A stretch of 64,000 nt of DNA, from positions 37,471,279-37,535,278 of the forward strand of contig OZ038434.1 in assembly GCA_964036275.1 (NCBI GenBank), read 5' to 3'. The notes below the pieces were generated by a model. That model was not told the DNA's origin. It made no database searches and saw only the letters and a program-made list of their open reading frames with translations. The position numbers were made by a program, and so were the translations under genes. The stretch comes from Litoditis marina (lineage: Eukaryota > Nematoda > Chromadorea > Rhabditida > Rhabditidae). Below are positions 11,480 through 24,005 of the stretch, piece by piece (positions within the stretch are counted from its first letter, which is position 1; each line of letters starts with the position of its first letter).

Positions 11480-11590
11480 TTCAGCCTTTTTATGGGAAAA
11501 CTAAAAAAACGGAGGCGCGCATTAGCCGGACCAAAGACAAATCTCGCACAGCGCTTCGCGCTGCGCGCGATTATGTCTATTCATATTTCA
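11480..11590 (+). repeat. GC-rich dispersed repeat (CGCGCAGCGCGAAGCGC type)
   Basis: CAGCGCTTCGCGCTGCGCGCG with a flank GGCGCGCATTAGCCGGACCAA recurs inverted at 39340-39410 and in part at 24880-24940 and 47165-47190. The GC-rich core is nearly self-complementary. Confidence 0.6.
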
Positions 11591-11789
11591 CGTTACCATG
11601 ATCATCGTCTTTAGAGGCATAGGCGAAAGCGATCATTTTGTTGTCTGTTCTTCTGTATTTGTAGTTCGATCACATTCCTGAAGTCAACAGTTTTTATTTT
11701 TCTCATGTTCAGGACACCATAATTTGGTTCATATTCTCACCTCTTGAACATAATTGAGGTTCAAGGTAAATCCGCAATTACCTATCGCC

Positions 11790-11965
11790 TTTCCAATATT
11801 CTCACCCAGGTGTGCTACTCAAAACTGAAACCCCAATTAACTAGTAGGCGTGGCATCTTGGTGTAACCTTTGACCCTATATAATTCTCATTACCGGATCA
11901 TACATCCCTGGGAAGTACTACACACTTACCCATACAATATTTATGTTCTCCCCATCAGGTTAGCT
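11790..11965 (+). other. Conserved 5' module of the receptor repeats, copy 2
   Basis: Same block as 8175-8352. TATATAA lies at 11877-11883. E1b corresponds to 11874-11958 (85 nt, donor CATCAG/GTTAG). The base pair expected to be the AG acceptor is GA here, so if E1b is an exon its acceptor is lost in this copy. Confidence 0.5.
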
Positions 11966-13409
11966 TTCTTCATGTTTCTTTACCAGAAATCTCAATTGTT
12001 CCTAATGAACAAGATGCTTATCGAGAATATAAGGTTTGCAATTGTTCACCAAATTTTAGCTGTAACCAGCGCTTCGCGATCAAACTACAAACCTGTATAA
12101 CGTAGCGAAGCGAGCGTGTATTCCGTGGAACAAATATTCTGGCTGTATTTAGTTACCACATTCGATCTCTCAATTGTATTCTGCTGTGTTTGTAGTTTGA
12201 GAAGCAGTTCGAGTAGTTGTGTTGCAATAGTACGCATTATACGTTTCGGAATAAAAAAGAGAACGTCTTACCCATATTTATGGTATTGAATTTCTCATGC
12301 CAATCAAACGTTTGAGAGAGCTTTGAGAGATATCAGACTTTCCATATTGCTTGAATAGTATTGATTTTTCAGGAAATATGTGAAGTGCTGGTGGTGATGG
12401 TAAAAGGTTTCGGTGGATCGTAACGAAAAGAAACACCAGCTTGGTTCTTCATCAGTTTCCGACCCTTTCTTCAAATGCTGGACAAGGTAATTAGGTTTAA
12501 TTGGCTCAAATAATTCACTGTTAAATTATTTCAAATAAGACAACGTTTCATACTCTAGAACTTTACGGGCTTCAAGCTTTTTCTCGTACTTTGGTAGAGG
12601 TGCGTAGGCCAAAACCATGTAACTTTGAACTTAATCAATAACTAACTTTACAGATAGTCTTAATTATTATTAGTTCATTTGGTTACTTATGTGAAAACTT
12701 CGTTCAAGTTAAGAACTCAGTTGTGAGAACTATTGTTTTGTGACCCAGGTATAACTTTCCAACTTTTGTTTCAGGTGATACATTCCACTACATTCATGAC
12801 GGTTTTCAACATCATGCATCTTATTCTTCTACATACCGGTCATATATACTGGTTTTCAATGGTATCAATGTGTTTTGGATCAGTACAGTACCAATGATGT
12901 ACTGACCTCATTGGCGATATTCTGTATTGTATCTCGAATTCGATGTCATACTCTACCACCAAACTGTTTCTGCTCTCCTCCAGCTGGTTCTATTGGTTCT
13001 ATTATGTCCGAGGTAAATTGTTGATATTCAGAGGCGAAACGATTCAATACAAAAAATCCAGCTTTTTCTCATAAGAGACAGGAAATTTCACAAAGTCAAT
13101 AGTTAAGAGTAACTTTTTCATATTATACTAATTTATAACGCATAACACATTGCCTCATATTTCCTTCTATTCATAAGATAGTCTCCTCCACACATTCTCG
13201 CCACTTGACTAACCGTTTTTCGTTTTTGCTCGGGTTGTTTTCCTGTCCTAACTCATTTATCTACACTTTGAATCACGAAATATATTCCTATGTTTCAGTT
13301 TCGATATTTTGATGAGCCTGGCGACCAACAACGTTATGACGACTACTGGTTATGAAGAAAGAAAAAGTCACCGTTTGGAGAGTGATCATGTTTCTGAAAA
13401 TTGGTTTTG
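11874..13409 (+). pseudogene. Broken receptor copy (E1b, E2, E4)
   Basis: E1b is 11874-11958. An unassigned transcribed-looking block lies at about 12374-12487. E2 is 12775-13012, with TTTCAG acceptor and CCGAG/GTAAAT donor. E4 is 13299-13409, only 111 nt because the CCATTCCGTTCTATCATCGT part is missing. E2 begins in one frame (about HIYWFS) and ends in another (FDVILYHQTVSALLQLVLLV), so it is frameshifted. The order matches the copy starting at 21000. Confidence 0.6.
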
Positions 13410-13857
13410 GTGAGTCCGATGAAAATGTTGGAATTATGCCAGAAGTTACTCTGATAAACATTTGAGCTTAGAGTAACCATCCCGAGATTAGCTCAAAAAT
13501 GTCTCACCGAACGAGTGAGAGGAAAACAGGTTGTCAAAGCACAGGAACTGTTTTTAGAAAGCAACCAATCTCTATTTACGAAAGCAACAGGTGTGATGTT
13601 AGAATCAACAAGTTCCGTTACATCACAAAACTGGAAACTCGGTTGCTTTTATGAAGAAAAGTTGGTTGGTTATAGACAATACCGTTGCTGTTTGATTGCT
13701 TCCTAGAAGCAATCGAGTTTTTTTTTACAAAAGCAACCGAGTTAATGTTTGGTTGATATCGATTCGGTTTTCGGTTGCTTGTGTAGTTGGCCAAAAAATC
13801 AGCTAATATGGGAAGAGTTGTTTAGTGACCCATGTATAACGATACCTTTTTTTTCAG

Positions 13858-14345
13858 ATGAAACCACTACATCCATGGTCGTTTTGAACATCATGAATCA
13901 TATTTTTCTATATTCTGATCATATATACTGGTTTTCATTACCACTGATGTTCTGCCCTCATTCTTGAATACTCTGCCATTCTCTATTTGGTCCCGAATTC
14001 GATGTCATACTCCACTACCAAACTGTTTCTGCTCTCGTTCAGCTGGTTCTATTGGTTCTATTATGTCTGAGGTAAATAATTGATATAGTCTCCTCTACAC
14101 TTTATTGCCACTTGACTAACCGTTTTTGGTTTTTGCTCGGGTTGTTTCGGTGTTTTCTTATTCATTTCTCTATAATTTGAATAACGAATTATTTATGTTT
14201 CAGTTTCGCTATTCTGGTGTTTCTAGCGACCAACAACGTTATGACGACTGCCATTCCGTTATATCATCGTCTACTGGTTATAATGGGCAAAAAAGTCACT
14301 TTTTGAGAGTTATCATGTTTCTGGCTGTCCTCCTTATTGGTTACG
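13858..14345 (+). pseudogene. Second E2-E4 pair of the 12-14 kb receptor tandem
   Basis: E2 (13858-14071) opens with the ETTTSMVVLNIMNHIFLYS segment, equivalent to ETSRRM and ETSKSM in the intact genes. It loses frame soon after and ends with the conserved CTGAG/GTAAAT donor. E4 (14204-14345) carries the same in-frame TGA as 10027-10168. The GA tract, 3' flank and tRNA-like element follow in the same order as at 10.2-10.8 and 23.9-24.5 kb. Confidence 0.6.
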
Positions 14346-14358
14346 GTGAGTCCCGTTG

Positions 14359-14400
14359 AGAGGAAGAGAGAGAGAGAGTGAGAGAGAGAGTGTGAGAAAG
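14359..14400 (+). repeat. Short (GA)n tract
   Basis: Shortest of the three GA tracts that follow E4 copies; interrupted by GTGAGAG. Confidence 0.8.
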
Positions 14401-14804
14401 AGGGAAAACACCGCACTCATTTTGAAGATATAACCCTAGCAAATTCATTCTAGGTTTTTGCACAGTTTGAATTTCTCTTGTTAGCAAATAAAGAGCATGA
14501 GTTAACACGGAAGGATAGTAAGATTTTTCACCATCTCCGAACAATACGTATGTTTTCCAGGGCCAACCAACTCTCTTCCAAGCCAGTGACAGCTTCTTCA
14601 ACACCAACAATCATTGATCACAGCTATTGTTCGTACATAACGAATCAAAAAGAAATCAGCCAATAAACTTCCCATGTCTTTGCTCGTGGTTTCTGATCGA
14701 ACAAAGTTAACGAATAGATGCACTTGATAAATTTTTCGTAAAGGGTTTATCAATGCCAATGCAATAACTCCTGGTATAGTAGCTGTCAAAATTTATAAGT
14801 TTCT

Positions 14805-14876
14805 GTGTCTGGCCAGAATCGAACCTGCGGGCAGAATATTCGTAGCTGAGCGCTAACCACTGCGCTAGAAGAGCAC
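14805..14876 (-). repeat. tRNA-derived element (degenerate), copy 2 of 3
   Basis: Same element as 10687-10757 with a few changes (GCTAGAAGAGCAC). The anticodon arm is again unpaired in its lower half. Confidence 0.6.
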
Positions 14877-15237
14877 ATAGCAGCGCAAAGTGAGATATAC
14901 AGTACTCCTCCGCATTTCCGCTGGCAACGACCATAGCGCGACTGCCCTTTGCCCAACCGCCCCCGCTCGAGGGGCAACCAACCAACTCCAAGCCAGTTAC
15001 AGCTTCTTTGACCAACAACAATCATTCATCCGAACAATTGTTTGTAGATAACAAATCAAAAATAAATCAGCCAATAAACTTTCCATGTCTTTGCTTGTGG
15101 TTTCTGACCAAACAGAGTTAACGAAACTTTTTGTAAAGGGTTCATCAATAAATTACAACAAATTACACATTCTTATTATAATAATTAGATTTTGCCGCGA
15201 CTTTTTGCCTACATAGCTTATGCCCCTCGTCAGTTAT

Positions 15238-16454
15238 GACCTTTGAAAAATGATCTACCTGCAGTACCGTCGTATTTATTTTCGCAAGAGAGCAAAAAAC
15301 GCAATGAAGAGGGCATAATCATTAAAAGTTGACCCTGACTGCTGAATTTTCCTTCATTTAGATTTCTCCGTGGGATTCCACGGAGCCTTTGAAAAACGGT
15401 CTACCTACAGTACCGTCACATTTATTTTCGCAAGAGAGCAAAAAACGCAATGAAGAGGGAATAATCATTAAAAGTTGACCCTGACTACTGAGTTTTCCCT
15501 CATTTTGATCTTCCCGTGGGAGTCCACGGAGCCTTTGAAAAACGATCTACCTACAGTACCGTCGCATTTATTTTCGCAAGAGAGCAAAAAACGCAATGAA
15601 GAGGGAATAATCATTAAAAGTTGACCCTGACTACTGAGTTTTCCCTCATTTTGATCTTCCCGTGGGAGTCCACGGAGCCTTTGAAAAACGGTCTACCTAC
15701 AGTACCGTCACATTTATTTTCGCAAGAGAGCAAAAAACGCAATGAAGAGGGAATAATCATTAAAAGTTGACCCTGACTACTGAGTTTTCCCTCATTTTGA
15801 TCTTCCCGTGGGAGTCCACGGAGCCTTTGAAAAACGGTCTACCTACAGTACCGTCACATTTATTTTCGCAAGAGAGCAAAAAACGCAATGAAGAGGGCAT
15901 AATCATTAAAAGTTGACCCTGACTACTGAGTTTTCCCTCATTTTGATCTTCCCGTGGGAGTCCACGGAGCCTTTGAAAAACGGTCTACCTACAGTACCGT
16001 CGCATTTATTTTCGCAAGAGAGCAAAAAACGCAATGAAGAGGGAATAATCATTAAAAGTTGACCCTGACTACTGAGTTTTCCCTCATTTTGATCTTCCCG
16101 TGGGAGTCCACGGAGCCTTTGAAAAACGGTCTACCTACAGTACCGTCACATTTATTTTCGCAAGAGAGCAAAAAACGCAATGAAGAGGGAATAATCATTA
16201 AAAGTTGACCCTGACTACTGAGTTTTCCCTCATTTTGATCTTCCCGTGGGAGTCCACGGAGCCTTTGAAAAACGGTCTACCTACAGTACCGTCACATTTA
16301 TTTTCGCAAGAGAGCAAAAAACGCAATGAAGAGGGCATAATCATTAAAAGTTGACCCTGACTACTGAGTTTTCCCTCATTTTGATCTTCCCGTGGGAGTC
16401 CACGGAGCTTTCGAAAAACGATCTACCTACAGTACCGTCGCATTTATTTTCGCA
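15238..16454 (+). repeat. 145-bp satellite array, about 8.4 units
   Basis: Units step by 145 bp (CTACAGTACCGTC near 15554, 15699, 15844, 15989, 16134). Each carries CATTTATTTTCGCAAGAGAG, AAAAGTTGACCCTGACTACT and a dyad TCCGTGG/CCACGGA. Two unit variants (CATAATC/AATAATC and CCGTCA/CCGTCG) alternate irregularly. A related array lies at 26333-27212. Confidence 0.9.
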
Positions 16455-16497
16455 TATTATACATGAAACAAAACGACACGATACGAGCGTCATCCAA

Positions 16498-18695
16498 TCA
16501 AATTATAGCAAGTAAAATGAAGACAATAACTGCAATGAGAGCGACCAGGACACAAAAAGGATAACCGAACACAGGTTGGTAACGACCGATCGTTCTGACA
16601 GTAAGCAGGACCTGGCAGCCAAGGACCAGCCTACACCGAACAAGAAGCATTCGAAACACTTCGGACTTTGGGAAAACTGGAAAGAGAAGAATTGATTCTC
16701 TCCAGGCTCTATCTCTCTCTTTATCTTTCTACATTACAGTACAAGCTTCATGTTTCTTTCGAATCAACAGGAGTGGATGGCGTTCAAAGGATGCCGAGAT
16801 GGAGAGGAAAAACGTCTTCTAGAAAAACAACGGCTTTCCTTCCCGACACTATTTACTGATAACATAGTACTTCTAACTATAAGTGAGCTATTTTGTGAGA
16901 GTTTGCGTTTGTTCGCAATAGTAATCAATACAGTGCAACTCACTTGTTTGTGCGAAAAAAACCAAACAAGTACGATAAGTGCGATGATGGACGGAATTGA
17001 GGCTTGGACGAAGAAGGACTGGAACAGAACAGTTTTCATATCTTGAAATAATCCCCGCCTCTTTTCTGCGAACTGTAACGAGGGTGCACTCAGGTCAATA
17101 AGGACCATCTGAGACAGTCTGCATCTCTCTGACCTCAATACTCTCTCGCAGAGGCCGCTACAAGTATGGCTCGCGGGTTGACGAAGAGTTGTCTGAGAAA
17201 CCGTTTAGTCCCATGTCGAAAATGTAACAACAGTGTGTCCTGATTTTTTCCTGTTTTCGTTTTTGACAGAGTGAAATCATCAGCTTTTCTTCAAATAGAT
17301 GAGCATCGAATGGCAAAACTATCATCTGTCGATTTCGGAAAGTTAATGAGGAAGTGCAATGCAGCATAACATGATTGCCTCATCTTTCACACTATTACTC
17401 TATTTACTGCACTATGTCTTTCCAGCTCTCCAAAGCAAGCCCATACGGTGTATGTTGAACAATCTTGTGATTGTAGTTTGAACCCGTTGCGTTTGGAACG
17501 AAATTCGGTGAGCATGGCGTGTACAACGTCCAAACTACGAATTACAACTGAGCTATGGTCATTATCAATACACAGCGATGCGCGCGGCCAACTTATCTAC
17601 TAAGCCTTCTTTGCGGGCAAATAATGGACGACCGTTGGCAGTCTTTGTTGGGGAAATGAAGACTATACCTGCAAAAGTGTTTCGTTCATCTTTTTGTTGG
17701 CTTCACTAATATTCATCGTAGGCATCACATGTTTGGCTTCCCAAATCACGTAGACTGCGATAATGTATACAATCAGGGGGCTGCTCACTGTGACAACTGA
17801 AATAGGAAGGACAAAAATATAGGAGGTACAGTAGGACTGATGGTTATGAGCTTTTCCATAATGTATGACCATAGAAGCATAGTGTTCACGTGGTGGTCGT
17901 TGGGCCATATATCGGGTGGTTTATGGTACCGAATCATAAATGTAGTTTTATCTCTAAACATACCGTGACTCGCGAAATCTGACTGAAAAGAAATGAGATA
18001 AAAACACAAAACAGCAGGATTGGGCAGCATTGACTGAATAGAACTGCCTCTATGATCGCGGCTCGGCTAGCAACTTCTCAAACTGTCGCATTTGATACCC
18101 ATTGGCGAGAGGAAAAAGTGTGGAACAGCTTTATGCTGTTTAGTTGGTGAGGAAAATCATCGAAAAAAATGAGTCACGGATTTTCACATCACGCATTTGA
18201 GTTTCATTGATAACTCAGACTTTTGAGGAAACTTTCTGCGATTAGCAAAGTAGAATCGGGGAAGAGCAAGAGGATCTACGGGACCGCAGACAATCTCAGA
18301 TCGTCCCCGTCTCTCTGACCTGCACACTCTCTCGTCGATACCGCTACAAAAGTAGCGATAAATTCGAAAGAGAATTGTTCGAGAAAAGTTACAGGAGGGA
18401 TAGGCATGAAGGGTTCTCGATTAAAAAGCAAGCTGATACGGTTTGTATGGCCGTGTCCGGATGTGTTTGAAGTTTGACCTCGTTACTTCTCGACCTAGGT
18501 TTACGGGCTCACACTATAACACAGTGACAGTTTCCTCCGTAAGCTAATTATGAGCGAAAGAGTTCGAAACCTACCCATCATATAGAGCCCGCTCCATGTG
18601 GTAGTGTTGTACGCAAAACGTTTGACTCTTGTAGTGTTGTTGTCGAGGATTTCTGGTAAAAAATCTTTCCAGTCCTCGATGCACATCCAACGTAT
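16498..18695 (-). pseudogene. 5'-truncated serpentine receptor gene, exons E5-E8, frameshift in last exon
   Basis: Minus-strand exons are E5 18575-18695, E6 17669-17796 (128 nt, TM5, ending ISEANKKMNETLLQ), E7 16944-17018 (75 nt, SFFVQASIPSIIALIVLVWF, TM6) and E8 16498-16676. Splice sites are standard and exon lengths match the intact genes. E8 begins in frame (FSQSPKCFECFLFGVG), but the conserved continuation (LGCQVLLTVRTIGRY) lies in another frame, so a single indel interrupts it. Exons E1-E4 are missing: the sequence upstream of E5 switches to the repeat shared with 8.8-9.5 kb. Probably a recently broken gene. Confidence 0.72.
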
Positions 18696-18774
18696 CTGGA
18701 ATATCCAGAAAATTGTTGTAGTTTACACGCAAGACGTGCTATATTGTACGGAAGTCGACCGGAGTCTAACTCTT

Positions 18775-19505
18775 TCTCAGTTGTTCATCAACTCAGTTGA
18801 TGGCGGTGTGCAGAAAATTGAGTTGGTAGGTCAGAACTGAAAAACTTTATGGCTCGTCGTGATTTCGGTCATTTTTTTCTTATTTTGGCGATAAAAATCG
18901 TTAAAATGATGTTCAGATGTGAACGTTTCCGGAACACTATTTTTCTATCGAGATTCATCCACAAATCGGTTTTCGATTCGTGAAATTCGGTTGAGGGCAG
19001 ACATATGGCCGAAGTTTCAAAATTTGTCATGGATTGGTGACGTTTTAACGTTGCAAGCAAAACTAATACGTGTTACGGTAATAGAAGAATCGGAGATATG
19101 AGCTGAAGTTTGTTGGCTGGGTTTATCTCATACACAGAGGGTGGAACTGGAAGTTTGAGCAAATTTGGTCAAAGTTTAAATTGAGAAACCACGGGATCAA
19201 ACGACAATCATAACGATTTTCAGAACTTTCCGGGAAAAGGGTGGTAATCTTGGTTTAAACGGAGATACTCAGCTGAAACTTTCTCGAGGAGTAAAATGGG
19301 TCTTTTTGACGATTCTGTAAATGATTCGGCCAAAAATGTTTATAACTGGCCAACTTTTTCAATGTCGCTAAAAAAACGACCAAGTTAAATCGACATTTTG
19401 GCCGGTTGGTTTTATAAACGCAAAATCGAAAAGTTCATTTTGGGTTTACGTGGTTTGTTTTTGAGCTTTGATGTTTGAAAGGAAACCCGTCTGAAATAAA
19501 CACAT
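18775..19505 (+). repeat. Long direct repeat shared with 8770-9540
   Basis: Begins around TTCATCAACTCAGTTGATGG and cuts the receptor pseudogene at 18695 off from its 5' exons. It also contains about 160 bases (around GTCATGGATTGGTGACG) arranged differently from the 8.8 kb copy. Confidence 0.65.
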
Positions 19506-20167
19506 CCTGCGAAGGTTTCATATTATGTTGGAGCTAGATTCAGGGATTCGGCAGTTGTTACCCCTTTTTTGGACAAAACGACGTGAAAAAATACGGAAGA
19601 TTGGTATTCGTTTACGGAACTCGCAACAGCAGCATGATTTGGCGGTCCATGTCAGCTATCTGTCTACCGTGGCAAAATTGCAGGGAATGGGGAATAGTTT
19701 GTTTTTCGTAAGAAAAAGTGATAAGAAAGAACTATGATGGGGTTGAATTGAGTTGTTCAGGTGGACATGACATTTCATAGCTAGATCATATCAATCGGTT
19801 CAATATTCTACAGTTTAAGCACCTGATAAACTGTATACGAGTCCATTCCAACACTTCTTTTTGTTTAATTAGCATATGTTCACCTATGTTCGTATATTGC
19901 ATGTCGTTGTTGAAACAACATCGTACAAATACGGTCATAAGTTGACAGATGTTCATAACTCAGTTTGGAAGTGGCTTCTCCAAGTCGTCATAAAACAAGT
20001 AAGAAGATCAACTATCGCTAAATGTGGTCTCACATGTCGTTTTGAAATAACATTCCAGAGAAAATGATGTTTATTTTTGAACGTAGCAGTTGTTTGATGT
20101 TCCAAACTGTCCATTTCCAAGATTTTGACAGCTCTCAAGTTTTTCAAAGGTTCAATCCACGCCAACA

Positions 20168-20404
20168 ATATAGTCCCGATCATTCCTTCTGAGACTTGGC
20201 AGTGTGCCAACGAATATTCTAGGATGTTTTTCACCGCTTTGGAGGTTTTTTCAATAATCTGCAAAACTCTGGAAGCGATTGTTCAATCCCATAAGACAAT
20301 GTTGACAAAAAACGTCTGTAGAGTACTTTGTCTGCTCTAAGGAATAGTCATCCAAAAATCTTGGCACAATGCCAAGGGGTCTCGGTGGGAATGAAATGAA
20401 TAAT
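20168..20404 (+). mobile_element. MITE family B (TATAGTYC...TTGGCA termini)
   Basis: About 237 bp with inverted ends. The left end has TATAGTCCCGATCATTCC then GAGACTTGGCAGTGTGCCAA. The right end has TTGGCACAATGCCAA then GGTCTCGGTGGGAATG. Relatives lie at 44606-44791, 50199-50432 and 57965-58220. Confidence 0.6.
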
Positions 20405-20565
20405 ATTTCTACGTTATCCATAGTGATGACCATTGAATGCAACCAGAGAGATTGAGGAACACAAATGGACATTTATCGATTTCACTGTGCCTCGATCAAA
20501 AAGGTCACTTTCGCGTCAAACTACAACGAAGAGTTGGGCACTTCTCATAGAGTTTCATGGGAATA

Positions 20566-20694
20566 TACTAGAAGTAAATTGAACAGTCACGTGAGGTTAT
20601 CATTCTAACGAGGAATCGCGCGCTTTGTCTTTTCACGTTTCTGACTTCTGCTGTGTTTAACATGTTTCAAGTGACTGTGCAAACTATTAACAAT
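20566..20694 (-). mobile_element. CACGTG-ended MITE (family A)
   Basis: Reverse orientation of the 8518 element. Starts TACTAGAAGTAAATTGAACA, has CAGTCACGTGAGG, and ends CAAGTGACTGTGCAAACTAT. Confidence 0.65.
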
Positions 20695-20917
20695 ATTATG
20701 TCTATTCATATTCGCACGTTACCATGATCATCGTCCTTAGAGGCATAGGCAAAAACGGTCATTTTGTAGTTTGTTCTTCTGTGTTTGTAGTTCGATCACA
20801 TTCCTGAAGTCAACAATTCTTCTTTTTCGCATGTCCAGGACATCATAATTTGGTTCATACTCTTACCTCTGGAACGTAATTGAGGTTCAAGGTAAATCCC
20901 CAATTACCTATCGCCTT

Positions 20918-21090
20918 TCCAATATTCTCACCCAGGTGTGCTACTCAAAACTGAAACCCCAATTAACTTGTAGGCGTGGCATCTTGGTGTAACCTTTGAC
21001 CCTATATAATTCTCATTACCGGATCATACATCTCTGGAAAGTACTACACACTTACCTATACAATATTTATGTTCTCCCCATCAGGTTAGT
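20918..21090 (+). other. Conserved 5' module of the receptor repeats, copy 3
   Basis: Near-identical to the 11790 copy. E1b is 21000-21084 (85 nt) with donor CATCAG/GTTAG. TTTGA stands where an acceptor AG would be needed. Confidence 0.5.
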
Positions 21091-22819
21091 TTTCTTCATT
21101 CTTCATTGTTTAACAGAAATCTCAATTGTTCCTAATGAACAAGATGTTCATCGTTAATATATACCTCGCAATTGTTCACCAAATCTTAGCTGTAATCACA
21201 ACTTCGCGACCAAACTACAGACCTGTATAACGTAGGGAAGCGAGCGTGTATTCCGTGGAACAAATATTCTGACTGTGTTTAGTTACCACATCCGATCTCT
21301 CAATTGTATTCTGCTGTGTTTATAGTCTGAGAAATAGTTGGAGTGGTTGTGTAGCAATAGTACGCATTATACGTTCCTGACTAAAAAGGGAACGTATTAC
21401 CCATATTCATGGTATTGACTTTTTCAAGCAAATCAAACGTTTGAGAGAGTATAGCAGACGTTCCATATTGCTTGAATACTATTGATTTTTCAGGAAATAT
21501 GTGAAGTGCGGGTGGTGATGGTAAAAGGTTTCGGTGGATCGTACAAATAAAGTACTGTAAGGAAGCACCAGCTTGGTTTCCGACTCTTTCTTCAATTACT
21601 GGACAAGGTAATTAAGTTTTATTAGTTCAAATAATTTACTGTTAAATGATTTCAAGTAAGACAACGTTTCATACTGCTGAACTTTACGGGCTCCAAGCCT
21701 ATTTTCGTACTTTGGTAGAGGTGCGGAGGCCAAAACGGTGTAACTTTGAACTTGATCAATAATTAACTTCACAGATAGTCTTCATTATTATTAGTTCAAT
21801 TGGTTATTTATGCGAAAACTTCGTTCAATTTAAGAACTCAGTCCCCAGGTACAACTTTACAACTTTTTTTTTCAGGTGATACATTCCACTACATTCATGA
21901 CGGTTTTTAACATTATGAATCATTCTTCTACATATCGGTCATTCATACTGGTTTTCAATGGTATCAATGTGTTTTGGATCAGTACAGTACCATTGATGTA
22001 CTGACCTCATTGGCGATTTTCTGTATTGTATCTCGAATTCGATGTCATACTCTACTACCAAACTGTTTCTGCTCTCCTTCAGCTGGTTCTATTGGTTCTA
22101 TTATGTCCGAGGTATGTCTGAAACTAGAATAATGGTTGAATTATTTCGATTTGAAAACAGGGTATAATCCCTATTTGAAATTGAAATGAGATGAAAAGAT
22201 GGAAAACCGTCCTTCTTTAAGGCCTGAAAAAAATGGAACAATATGAACATTTGGCAGATGTGAAAACTGTTATTTTGTGACCCATGAATAACCATACTTC
22301 TTTCAGGTGATACATTCCACTCAATTCATGGTCGTTTTTACTATCCTTAATCATATTCTTCTATATTCCGGTCATATATACTGGTTTTCGATGGTATAAA
22401 TGTGTTATGGATCAGTACACTACCACTGATGTACTGGCCTCATTCGCGAATATTCTGCTATTCTCTATTTCATCCCGAATTCGATGTCATACTCCACTAC
22501 CTAACTGTTTCTGCTCTTCTTCAGCTGGTTCTATTGGTTCTATTATGTCCGAGGTAAATTGTTGATATATTCTCCTCCATACTCTCTCGTCACTTGACTA
22601 ACTGTTTGGTTTTTGCTCAGGTTTTTTTGGTGTCCAAATCAGTTTATCTACACTTTGAATCATGAAAAATATTCCTATATTTCAGTTTCGCTATTCTGGT
22701 GTTTCTAGCGACCAACAACGTTATGACGACTGCCATTCCGTTACATCATCGTCTACTGGTTATGAAGAGAGAAAAAGTCACCGTTTGGAGAGTGATCATG
22801 TTTCTGAAAATTGGTGATG
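21000..22819 (+). pseudogene. Broken receptor copy with two E2-like exons
   Basis: E1b is 21000-21084, first E2 21876-22111 (donor CCGAG/GTATG), second E2 22307-22553 and E4 22686-22819 (134 nt). Splice sites are intact, but both E2 copies shift frame near HIYWFS, and the second has TAA directly after the ATGGTA of that segment. E4 keeps tryptophan where other copies have TGA, but lacks residues at its end. The duplicated E2 shows unequal crossing-over or replication slippage inside one gene. Confidence 0.6.
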
Positions 22820-23206
22820 GTGAGTCCGGTGGAATTTTTGGAATTATTCAAGAATTTACTTTAATGAACGTTTGATCTTAGAGTAACCATTCAGAGATGA
22901 GCTCCAAAATATCTCACCGAACGGGTGAGAGGAAATAAGATTGTCAAAGCACACAGCCTGTTTTTAGAAAGCAACAAATCTCTATTTACAGAACAACAGG
23001 GTTGATATTAGAATCAACAAGTTCCATTACATCACAAAACTAGAAACTCGGTTGCTTTTGTGGAGAAAAGTTGATTGGTTCTAAAGAGTTTTCTTTACAA
23101 AAGAAACCGGGTTGATGTTTGTCTGATATTGACCAGTTTGCTTATGTAGTTGGCCGAAAAATTGGCTGAAATGGGAAGAGTTGTTTAGTGACCCATGTTC
23201 TTTCAG

Positions 23207-23879
23207 ATGATATACTTCACTACATCGATGGTAGTTCTTATTATCATGAGTCATATTCTTCTACATTCCGGTCGTATATACTGGTTTTCAATGGTCTACT
23301 TACGGTTAAGAATCAGTACAATACCACTGACGTACTGAACTCAACTGAGAATATTCTGCTATTCTCTATTTCATCCCGAATTCGATGTCATACTCCACTA
23401 CCAATCTGTTTCTGCTCTCCTTCAGCTGGTTCTATTGGTTCTATTGTGTCCGAGGTAAATTGTTGATATTCAGAGGCGAAACGATGCAATACAATAATTC
23501 CAGCTTTTTCTCATAAGAGACAGGAAATTTTACAAAGTCAATAGTTAAGAGTAACTTTTTCTTATTATACTAATTCATTACGCATAACACTTTGTCTCAT
23601 ATTTCCTTCTATTTATAGTATAGTCTCCTTCACACATTCTCGCCACTTGACTAACCGTTTCTGGTTTTCGCTCGGGTTGTTTTGGATTGTCTTATTCATT
23701 TCTCTATAATTTAAATAACGAAATATTAATGTTTCAGTTTCGCTATTCTGGTGTTTCTAGCGACCAACAACGTTATGACGACTGCCATTCCGTTCTATCA
23801 TCGTCTACTGGTTATAATGGGCAAAAAAGTCACTTTTTGAGAGTTATCATGTTTCTGGCTGTCCTCCTGATTGGTTACG
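23207..23879 (+). pseudogene. Third E2-E4 pair of the 21-24 kb receptor tandem
   Basis: E2 is 23207-23454 and E4 is 23738-23879. E4 is nearly identical to 10027-10168 and 14204-14345, including the TGA. The GA tract, AATAAA-containing 3' flank and tRNA-like element follow, as in the other two copies. Confidence 0.62.
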
Positions 23880-23888
23880 GTGAGTCCC

Positions 23889-23892
<4 letters not shown>

Positions 23893-23971
<79 letters not shown>

Positions 23972-24005
23972 GAGAGAGGGAGAGAGAGAAAGAGTAAGAA
24001 AGACG
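23893..24005 (+). repeat. Long (GA)n microsatellite
   Basis: About 110 bases of GA with scattered GGGA and GTGA interruptions, the longest of the three tracts. Confidence 0.9.

Noticed and set aside
15238..16454. CRISPR-like array
   Set aside because: Units repeat over their whole 145 bases without unique spacers; this is a eukaryotic satellite.
19525..19737. 70-codon frame (MLELDSGIRQLLPLFWTKRRE), also at 58662-58853 minus
   Set aside because: Present in both copies only because the block is duplicated; the copy near 9.6 kb lacks the frame and no domain is apparent.
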